Source of the DNA: JAEUQQ01 sp963697285
Lineage (GTDB): Bacteria; Acidobacteriota; Vicinamibacteria; Vicinamibacterales; JAFNAJ01
Direction of reading: 5' to 3'
NCBI GenBank assembly: GCA_963697285.1
Contig: CAVONI010000002.1
Span: 620,001-684,000 of the forward strand
DNA length: 64,000 nt
A program made the position numbers and the translations under genes. Shown piece after piece: positions 32,186 to 39,584 of the stretch; position 1 is the first letter of the stretch, and each line of letters begins with the position of its first letter. The notes beneath the pieces are model-generated. The model saw only the letters and a list, made by a program, of their open reading frames with translations, searched no databases and was not told where the DNA came from.

Positions 32186-34657
32186 GTGCAATCGCCATTC
32201 GCCCCGGGGGAACGCGTGGGCGCCCGCGCCCAGCGCTGGCAAGTCGCGCACGCACGTCCGGCACAGTCGTGCGTCGCAATCACCCTCGATCCGCTCGATG
32301 GCGCGCCCGCCACGTCGCGGACGCTGATCCACCCCTTCGACCGCTTCACGCGACAGCGACGCCATGCGCGGCTTCGCCCGGCGCGCCTCGCTCACGCTGT
32401 CGACGTCATCGATCGCATGCTCGCCGCACCGCCAGCGACATGGCCGATGCCGCGCACCCTCGCGGGCGCATCCATCGACCTGCTGCCCCACCAGTTCATT
32501 GCGTCGCTCGCCCTCGTGCGGGGCATCGCGTCGCGGGTCTGCGTCATGGACGAGGTCGGCACCGGCAAGACGATCCAGGCGGGCATCGCCATCGCCGAGT
32601 TGATTGCGCGCGGCATGGCCGCGCGGGTGCTCGTCATCGTCCCGGCGCACCTTCGACAGCAGTGGGCCGCCGAACTCGGACGCGTCGGCATCGCGTCCCG
32701 TGTCCTCGACGCGCACGGCCGCGACGAGGCCAGGAACGCCCTTCCGCCCGACGTGAGCCCGTGGACGCTGCCGGGAACGATCATCGCGTCGCTCGACCTC
32801 GTGAAGCGCCGCGACACCCTGGTCGGCCTCGAGGACGCCCACTGGGATCTCGTGGTGGTCGACGAAGCGCACGGTGCCACGTCGAACTCCGACCGCCACG
32901 ACGCGGTGGATGGCCTCGCCCGCCGCGCCGACCGGGTAATCGTGCTCACGGCGACGCCGCACGACGGCGACGACCTCCGCTATCGGCGGCTGCTCTCGCT
33001 CGGTGGGAGCGATGCGGTGGTGGCCGTCAGGCACTCGCGCCCGCAGCTCCCGCGACGCGCGCACACGCTTGCGATCAGGCCATCGGCCGACGAACAAGCG
33101 GCCTTCGCCATGCTCGATCGCTATCGAACCGCGATCGATCGCCTCGCGGCGACGGCGCGGGGCGGCGTCAACCGGCTCGTGGCCGAGGTGCTGGTGAGGC
33201 GCGCCGCATCGAGCATGTTCGCGCTTGCCCGCACGGCTGCCCGCCGCCGCGAGGCGCTGCAGCAACCCGACGCGACGCAACCGCTACTGTTCGCCGCCTG
33301 TCTCGCCATGCTCGACATCGATGGTGATGACGATGCCGCGATCGACGCGGTCATGAAGGCGCCTGGCGCACTCTCGGTGAGCCACGAGCGAGCGCTGCTC
33401 GGCGCGATACACGGCGCCGCCCTTCGTGCGTCGGCAGACGATTCGCTCGTGAACGCGCTGGCCCGCATCGTGCGTCGGGCACGCGAGCCGGTCATCGTCT
33501 TCGTCGAGTACCGCGACGCCCTCGTCCCCATCGCGAGACGCTTGTCGCGCGTTGCGTCGATCGAAGTGCTCCACGGCGGCTGCAGCGCCACCGACCGCGC
33601 GCACGCGCTCTCGTCGTTCACCACGGGCCGCGCACAGGCGTTGCTCACCACCGACACGGCAGCCGAGGGCCTCAACCTGCACCACCGGTGCCGCTTCGTC
33701 GTGCACCTCGACACGCCATGGACGCCGACACGAAGGGCACAGCGCGAGGGACGCGTCGATCGCCATGGCCAGGGGCGGCGCGTGCACGCGTGGCGGCTCG
33801 AACGGATGGGGCACGAGCAGGTGGCGCTGCGTGTGCGGCAACAGGATCGGTCACGCGCGATCGATGAGGCGCTCGCCCCACACGGCGACGTCCCCGTGCT
33901 CGTGACGGCGAATGGGGTGACGCTCCTCCCGGCCCTGCGGCGTGAAGCCGAGCAGGCGTGCGATCTCATCCGTCATCTTCGTGCCTCGGCATGCACCGTC
34001 ACGCGACCCCGGTGTCTTCCCGAGCATGGAACGCCGGTGTGCAGGACGCAGGCCGCGGATCGCACGCGGGCCTTGCCGGTCGCCGCGTGCGCCGGTGCGT
34101 CGCGTCCCTTTTCGATGTTGCGGCCCCGCACGCGCCTCGTCGCGATCCGCCGCGCGGCGCTCCCCGCCGCATTGAGCGACGCAAGCGCCCTAGCCGTGCT
34201 CACGCTTGTCGTGTCGGCAAGTCCGGCCGTGTCGATCGCCCACCAGGTGGTGGTTACCGTCGGACCCATGCCCGGCACGCCAGCGCGAGGTCGCCTCCAG
34301 CGGACGTGGCGACGGCGGCTCGCCGTCCTGCGGCCGTGGCTCGAGACGCATGCTCGCGCGGCTGTGCACGAGATCGCCAGCACGCTCGCGGCCGACGAGA
34401 CACGCAGGCAGCGCGGGCTCGACGATCGCGCGCGTCTCGTGGACGAGGCGCGGCAGACGCCGCTTGCAACACACTTCGTCCAGCGCGAACTGTTCGCCAC
34501 GACGCCCTGCGCGGCGCCGGTGCGGCCACGCATGAATGCCGTGCGGCCGTTGTGTGGGCCCTCGTCTGGAGAGGTCCTGGTGGACGTCTCGCTGCTGCTC
34601 GTGCCCGCCGCCACACCATCCACCCCCTACGAGCACGCGATCGCTTCACTCCGGTGA
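32186..34657 (+). CDS. SNF2/RapA-like helicase (DrmD-like), putative defence protein
   Basis: 823 residues. Helicase motifs in order: DEVGTGKTIQAG (residues 122-133), VIVPAHLRQQW, DEAH (226-229), LTATPHDGDD, then the second RecA half with STDTAAEGLNL-like TDTAAEGLNLHH and the arginine-finger motif QREGRVDRHGQ. RapA-type DExGxGKTIxAG and the neighbouring large methylase match the drmD-drmMI arrangement of class 1 DISARM phage-defence loci. The extra 250 C-terminal residues are Ala/Arg-rich with no recognised domain. It ends four bases before the ATG of the methylase 5' part, so the two form an operon. No drmA, drmB or drmC is present. Confidence 0.82.
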   Translation: MQSPFAPGERVGARAQRWQVAHARPAQSCVAITLDPLDGAPATSRTLIHPFDRFTRQRRHARLRPARLAHAVDVIDRMLAAPPATWPMPRTLAGASIDLLPHQFIASLALVRGIASRVCVMDEVGTGKTIQAGIAIAELIARGMAARVLVIVPAHLRQQWAAELGRVGIASRVLDAHGRDEARNALPPDVSPWTLPGTIIASLDLVKRRDTLVGLEDAHWDLVVVDEAHGATSNSDRHDAVDGLARRADRVIVLTATPHDGDDLRYRRLLSLGGSDAVVAVRHSRPQLPRRAHTLAIRPSADEQAAFAMLDRYRTAIDRLAATARGGVNRLVAEVLVRRAASSMFALARTAARRREALQQPDATQPLLFAACLAMLDIDGDDDAAIDAVMKAPGALSVSHERALLGAIHGAALRASADDSLVNALARIVRRAREPVIVFVEYRDALVPIARRLSRVASIEVLHGGCSATDRAHALSSFTTGRAQALLTTDTAAEGLNLHHRCRFVVHLDTPWTPTRRAQREGRVDRHGQGRRVHAWRLERMGHEQVALRVRQQDRSRAIDEALAPHGDVPVLVTANGVTLLPALRREAEQACDLIRHLRASACTVTRPRCLPEHGTPVCRTQAADRTRALPVAACAGASRPFSMLRPRTRLVAIRRAALPAALSDASALAVLTLVVSASPAVSIAHQVVVTVGPMPGTPARGRLQRTWRRRLAVLRPWLETHARAAVHEIASTLAADETRRQRGLDDRARLVDEARQTPLATHFVQRELFATTPCAAPVRPRMNAVRPLCGPSSGEVLVDVSLLLVPAATPSTPYEHAIASLR

Positions 34658-34661
34658 CCCG

Positions 34662-34905
34662 ATGCACGCCCAGTCGTTGCCGCCACGTTCCTTCATCTCG
34701 GGGTCATTGCTCGCCTCGTCGTTCTTCGACCCGGTCGATTCGCGGCACACCGACGCGCGGGTCGAACGGCACGCGGCAGGCTTCGTTCGCCTCTGGGAGG
34801 CCGCGAACGCATCGCTCGGTCCCGCGAGCGGGGCCACCGCGGTGCTCGACGCCCTGACACGTCCGATGGCGTCGTGGCTGGGCTTCGAATCTGCCGGCCC
34901 TGCAC
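34662..34905 (+). pseudogene. 5' part of the DNA methylase gene in a different frame (apparent frameshift)
   Basis: From the ATG at 34662 this frame reads MHAQSLPPRSFISGSLLASS and on to LTRPMASWLGFESAG, which looks like the N-terminal region of Eco57I-type methylases. It begins four bases after the helicase stop, where a coupled gene is expected. The methylase continues in the next frame from about 34880-34910 (RSAITGVLTARASRIAVVTLPWQ). One inserted or deleted base joins them. This may be a real inactivating mutation, a phase-variable switch or an assembly error. Confidence 0.6.
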
Positions 34906-37905
34906 ATGCGCCGGACGCGATCGGCGATCACGGGCGTGCTGACCGCGCGCGCCTCGCGTATCGCCGTGGTGACGCTGCCCTGGCAGGCGAGCCTCGATGG
35001 CGCGTGGGCATCGGCGCTGGCGACGGGCACATCGACGATGAGCCGTTGGTGCGTGATCGTCAACGGCACCACGCTGCGTCTTGTCGATGCCCGCCGGCCG
35101 TGGGCGCGCGCGCATGCGGACGTGCACCTGGCCGCGGCCGGCCGCGACGCGCGCACGGCGGCCGCCCTGTCACGTGGCCTGCACGCCCGCGCGTTCGCCG
35201 GCTCGCCCTGCCAGGTCGACACCTGGGTCGAGGAGTCGGCCAGGCTGGCCGATCGCGCCAGCGCATCGCTCGACCGCGGATCGCGCGACGCGATTGACGT
35301 GCTCAGCGATGCGCTCGCGATGGTGCCGCCTCCGCGCTCCGCGCAGGCGATGCCCTCCGCGGCCGCCCAGTCGGTCACCTGGCTGTACCGCATCCTGTTC
35401 CTGCTCTACGCCGAGGCGCGTGGCGTGGTGCCGACGTGGCATCCGATCTATCGCGACGCCTATGCTCTCGCGCCCGTGTGCGAGCAGATCACGCGCGGGG
35501 CCCGACCACGTGGCCTCGGCCCAATGCTGCAGGCGGTCATGCGGCTGGCCCGGCTCGGCTGCGACGTGGACGCGCTGAAGGTGACGGCCTTCAACGGACG
35601 CCTCTTCGATCCGGAGCACACTCCGCTCGTCGACCGCCTGACGATGGACGACGCGACGCTGGCGGGCATCCTGCGTGGACTCACGTCGCGTCAGGGACCG
35701 CGCGGGCGAGGCCGCATCCGCGTGCGCTACGAAGACCTCGGCGTCGAGCAACTGGGCGCGATCTACGAGCGCCTGCTCGACGAACGGCACGACGCGCCCA
35801 CGCCCTCGCGCCGCCCGGCGTCGTCGGCACGCAAGGCGTCGGGGTCGTTCTACACACCGCGTCCGCTCACCGAGTACCTCGTGCGCCGGACGCTGGCGCC
35901 GCTGGTCGAGGGCGTGTCGCCCGATCGCATCCTGGCGCTCCGGGTGCTCGATCCCGCGATGGGCAGCGGGGCCATGCTCGTCGCGGCGTGCCACTACCTG
36001 TCGCATGCCTACGAGCGCGCCGTGGTCGAACACGGCGTCTGCCGGGCGGGCGACCTCGATCCGCAGGAGCGCACGCGCATCAGGCGCACCATCGCCCAGC
36101 GATGCCTCTTCGGCGTCGACGCCAATCCCATGGCCGTCGAGCTCGCACGGATGTCGTTGTGGCTGACCACGCTGGCGGCCGATCGCCCGCTCTCGTTCTT
36201 CGACCATCACCTCCGCGTGGGGAACTCCCTGCTCGGCGCGACGCCAGCCGACCTCGCGCGTTCGCCGCTGACGGGCCGGCCGGCCACGCAGACGCGTGCA
36301 GGGTCGCTGTTTGCCGAGTTGGATCCTCACGACGCGCTGCGCGCCTCGATGCCCGACCGGCTCCGCCTCGTGGCGCTGCCAGACGACAGCGTGTCGGCCG
36401 TGCGCGAGAAGGCGCACCTGTTCGCCGCGCTCGAGTCGGCGCGCTCGCCGCTGGCCGGCTGGCGGCGCGCACTCGACGCATGGTGCGCCTGGGCGACGTG
36501 GCCACAGGCGGAGCGGGTCGCGCCGCAAGTGTGGCGCGACCTGATTGCCGTCGCGCTGGGGCGACAGGGCCTGATCGCCCCGCACCTGCACGCCGAATGG
36601 GCGGCGCGCATCGACAGCCACGCACAACGGCACCGGGTGCTGCACTGGCCTCTCGCGTTTCCGGAGGTGTTCGTCGACCGCGATGGCTCCCCTCGCGCCG
36701 ATGCGGGCTTCGACGCCATCATCGGCAACCCGCCCTGGGACACGCTGCGGGGCGACGGCGGCACGTCGCGCGACAGCGCCATGACCATGGCGACGTTCGT
36801 GCGGCAGGCAGGCATCTACAGCGGCGCGCTCGACGCGCACGCCAACCTCTATCAGCTCTTCGTCGAGCGGTCGCTCCAGTTGCTGCGGCGCGACGGACGG
36901 CTCGGCCTCGTGGTGCCGTGGGGCCTGCTCGCCGACCAGGGCGCCGCGGCCGCGCGCACGGCACTGCTGGATCGCTGCCGCATCGATGCGGTGGTCGGGT
37001 TCGACAACCGCCAGGGAGTCTTCGCGATTCACCGGAGCGTCCGCTTTGCGCTGATGACGGCCGCCTCGGGAGGCCGCACCGACGCCATCCCCGCGCGACT
37101 CGGGGAGCGAGCAACAGACAGCCTCGAGCAGTTGCCGGCAACGGGACGGCGCAGCGGCGACTATCCCCTGACCATCACTCGCGAAAGCCTGCGCGAGTTG
37201 TCGGGAGCGTCGCGGGCCATTCCTCACGTCGAGTCGAGCGGCGACCTCGCGTTGCTCGAGCGACTCTACGCCAGGTGGCCCGCGCTGTCGTCGCCCGAGG
37301 GCTGGAACGTGACGTTCGGCCGGGAGTTGAATGCGACCGACGACAGCGCATGGTTCACGGGTGACCGGCGCGGCTGGCCGGTGCTCGAAGGCAAGCACAT
37401 CGCCCCGTTCGCCATCGACACAGGGGATGTCACGCGGTTCATCGATCCGGATGTCGTGCGCGCTCGCCTGGGACGTCTTCAGACGACCGGCCGCGACCGG
37501 CTGGCCTATCGCGACGTCGCGTCGCCGACGAATCGGCTCACGCTCATCGCGGCGATCGTCCCGGGAGAGGCGGTGACGACCCACACGCTGTTCTGCGCGC
37601 GGACGGTGCTCGGTGTCGACGCGCAGTGGGTGCTGTGCGCGCTCATGAACAGCCTGGTCGCCAACTGGATGGTGCGCCGCTGGGTCAGCACGCACGTGAC
37701 GACCGCCATCGTGGAGCGCCTGCCCGTGCCACCGATTCCTGTGGGCGACCCGCTGTTCGCCGAACTGGCCGCCCTGGCACGCTGCTGCCGGCGCCACGGG
37801 GTGGGCTCGTCGTCGTGGCACGGCCTGCAGGCGGCCGCCACCCGCGCCTACGGCCTCGACGCCGACGATGACGCCCGCATCCGCGCCGACTTCGCGTGGC
37901 TGTAA
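34906..37905 (+). CDS. Eco57I-like N6-adenine DNA methylase (DrmMI/type IIG-like)
   Basis: 999 residues in this frame. SAM-binding motif I is LDPAMGSGAMLVAACHYL (about residue 347) and the catalytic motif IV is NPPW in IIGNPPWDTLRG (about 606), so it should methylate adenine N6. QLGAIYERLLDERH and SGSFYTPRPLTEYLVRRTL are Eco57I-family landmarks. The end has a target-recognition-like region (WNVTFGRELNATDD, PVLEGKHIAPFAI). No PD-(D/E)xK nuclease is evident at the N-terminus, so cleavage would need another protein. The upstream segment 34662-34905 probably belongs to it in another frame. It is paired with the SNF2-like helicase as a candidate defence operon. Confidence 0.82.
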   Translation: MRRTRSAITGVLTARASRIAVVTLPWQASLDGAWASALATGTSTMSRWCVIVNGTTLRLVDARRPWARAHADVHLAAAGRDARTAAALSRGLHARAFAGSPCQVDTWVEESARLADRASASLDRGSRDAIDVLSDALAMVPPPRSAQAMPSAAAQSVTWLYRILFLLYAEARGVVPTWHPIYRDAYALAPVCEQITRGARPRGLGPMLQAVMRLARLGCDVDALKVTAFNGRLFDPEHTPLVDRLTMDDATLAGILRGLTSRQGPRGRGRIRVRYEDLGVEQLGAIYERLLDERHDAPTPSRRPASSARKASGSFYTPRPLTEYLVRRTLAPLVEGVSPDRILALRVLDPAMGSGAMLVAACHYLSHAYERAVVEHGVCRAGDLDPQERTRIRRTIAQRCLFGVDANPMAVELARMSLWLTTLAADRPLSFFDHHLRVGNSLLGATPADLARSPLTGRPATQTRAGSLFAELDPHDALRASMPDRLRLVALPDDSVSAVREKAHLFAALESARSPLAGWRRALDAWCAWATWPQAERVAPQVWRDLIAVALGRQGLIAPHLHAEWAARIDSHAQRHRVLHWPLAFPEVFVDRDGSPRADAGFDAIIGNPPWDTLRGDGGTSRDSAMTMATFVRQAGIYSGALDAHANLYQLFVERSLQLLRRDGRLGLVVPWGLLADQGAAAARTALLDRCRIDAVVGFDNRQGVFAIHRSVRFALMTAASGGRTDAIPARLGERATDSLEQLPATGRRSGDYPLTITRESLRELSGASRAIPHVESSGDLALLERLYARWPALSSPEGWNVTFGRELNATDDSAWFTGDRRGWPVLEGKHIAPFAIDTGDVTRFIDPDVVRARLGRLQTTGRDRLAYRDVASPTNRLTLIAAIVPGEAVTTHTLFCARTVLGVDAQWVLCALMNSLVANWMVRRWVSTHVTTAIVERLPVPPIPVGDPLFAELAALARCCRRHGVGSSSWHGLQAAATRAYGLDADDDARIRADFAWL

Positions 37906-37937
37906 GGGGGCGGCCCACGGTATAGTGCATCGCCGGC

Positions 37938-39458
37938 ATGCCGAACTACGGATTCGCCATCGACCTCCGCAAGTGCATTGGCTGCCACGCCTGCAGCATC
38001 GCGTGCAAGGCAGAGCACGACGTGCCCATCGGCGTGAACCGCTGCTGGGTGAAGACCGTCGAGAAGGGCACGTTTCCCGACACGAAACGCCTGTTCCTGC
38101 CCGTGCTCTGCAACCAGTGCGACAACGCCCCCTGCATCGCCATCTGCCCTACGAATGCGCTGTTCAAGCGCCGCGACGGCATCGTCGATCTCAACGGTGA
38201 CTCGTGCATCGGCTGCCGCAGTTGCATGAACGCGTGCCCGTACGACCAGCTCTTCATCGACCCCAACACGCGCACCGCCGAGAAGTGCAATTTCTGCGCG
38301 AACCGCGTCGAGCAGGAACTCCTCCCCGCCTGCGTCATCGTCTGCCCCACCGAGTGCCGCATCTTCGGCGACCTCGACGATCCGACCAGCGAGGTCTCGC
38401 GCATCGCCGCATCGCTGCCCACGACCGTGCGGAAACCCGAGAAACACACGCTGCCGAAGATCCTCTACGTCGGCGCCGATGACTCGGTGATGCGGCCCGA
38501 GCAGCCCGTGCGGCCGCTGATGTTCCGCGAGGGTCAGGTGATCCTCCGTCCCATCGGCTCACCGGATCCCGTCGCGACGGATCCCGGCGCCGCACGCGTC
38601 GACTACGACGTGCCGCACAAGCAGGCCTGGGGCGCCGACCTGGTCACCTATCTCTTCACCAAGAGCGTCGCCACCGGCGCGCTGTTCCTTGCGGCGGTCC
38701 TCGCGCTCATGGGTGACACGAGCGCCCTGACCACCGTGGTGGCGCCGATCATTGCCGTCATGTTCACGGCGGCCACCGCCGCGGTGCTGGTGTTCGATCT
38801 CGAGCGCCCCGAGCGCTTCTACTACATCCTCACGCGCTCGAACTGGCGGTCGTGGCTCGTGTGGGGCGCCTGGTTCCTCACGGCGCACGGCCTGCTGGCG
38901 ACCCTCTGGGTGGTGGCGTGGCTCTTCGGCCTCGACGACCTCCGGCGCCAGTTGCTCGTGCCGTCGCTGGTCACGTCGGTGCTCGCCACGGGGTATACCG
39001 GATTCCTCTTCGCCCAGGGGCTGGCGCGCGACCTCTGGCAGGGACCATCAGCAACGATCGACCTCGTGGCGCAGGCGGGAGCGGCCGGGGCAGGCATCCT
39101 GCTCATCGCCGGTGTGCCCTTCGGCCTGCTCGACCCGCGGGCGCTGCGCCTGTTGAGCCTCACCCTCGGGATCTCGCTGTCCGCCCACGTCGCCATCCTG
39201 TTGCTGGAGCATGTGCTGGCGCCGAGTCCGACGCGGCACCACGAGCTGGCCGCGCGCACGATCGTGCGGGGACCGTTCGCGAGGTTGTTCTGGGGCGGAG
39301 TCATCGTCGTCGGCGGCCTGCTGCCGATCGCCGTGTCGCTCGCGGTACCTGCAACGTCGGTCACCCCCATCGTCGCCGCGTCGTTCCTCGCCCTGGCGGG
39401 CGGACTCGCCTGGGAATACATCTGGGTCGAAGCCGGGCAGTCGGTGCCGAACTCATGA
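37938..39458 (+). CDS. 4Fe-4S dicluster / NrfD fusion protein
   Basis: 506 residues. Residues 1-190 are a ferredoxin-like electron-transfer subunit (CIGCHACSIAC, CNQCDNAPCIAIC, CIGCRSCMNAC, CNFC with CVIVCPTEC). Residues 225-500 form about eight membrane helices of the NrfD type. The two are usually separate genes, so this is a natural fusion of the B and C subunits. There is no signal peptide, so the FeS part should face the cytoplasm, unlike the Tat-type copy at 7556. A TATAGT hexamer is at 37921-37926. The catalytic molybdenum subunit follows after a tandem repeat. Confidence 0.9.
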   Translation: MPNYGFAIDLRKCIGCHACSIACKAEHDVPIGVNRCWVKTVEKGTFPDTKRLFLPVLCNQCDNAPCIAICPTNALFKRRDGIVDLNGDSCIGCRSCMNACPYDQLFIDPNTRTAEKCNFCANRVEQELLPACVIVCPTECRIFGDLDDPTSEVSRIAASLPTTVRKPEKHTLPKILYVGADDSVMRPEQPVRPLMFREGQVILRPIGSPDPVATDPGAARVDYDVPHKQAWGADLVTYLFTKSVATGALFLAAVLALMGDTSALTTVVAPIIAVMFTAATAAVLVFDLERPERFYYILTRSNWRSWLVWGAWFLTAHGLLATLWVVAWLFGLDDLRRQLLVPSLVTSVLATGYTGFLFAQGLARDLWQGPSATIDLVAQAGAAGAGILLIAGVPFGLLDPRALRLLSLTLGISLSAHVAILLLEHVLAPSPTRHHELAARTIVRGPFARLFWGGVIVVGGLLPIAVSLAVPATSVTPIVAASFLALAGGLAWEYIWVEAGQSVPNS

Positions 39459-39497
39459 GACGACGTCTGGTCACGCTTCGCAGGGCCGCTCCCCGTG

Positions 39498-39561
39498 CAG
39501 TTCGATCACGTAGGGACCGCACCCCGGCGCAGTTCGATCACGTAGGGGCCGCACCCCAGTG
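39498..39561 (+). repeat. Two tandem 32-bp repeats
   Basis: CAGTTCGATCACGTAGGGAC begins the first unit and CAGTTCGATCACGTAGGGGC the second, 32 bases apart; both continue CGCACCCC. They lie between the FeS-NrfD gene and the molybdopterin gene. The CGTAGGGGCCGC core also appears inverted near 56565, so it is probably a second dispersed repeat family. Confidence 0.75.
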
Positions 39562-39584
39562 CGGCCCGTCACTCGAGAGGGGTA

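Noticed and set aside
32186..37905. Complete DISARM or BREX locus
   Set aside because: No drmA, drmB, drmC, brxC or pglZ-like gene in the surrounding sequence; only the helicase and methylase are present.
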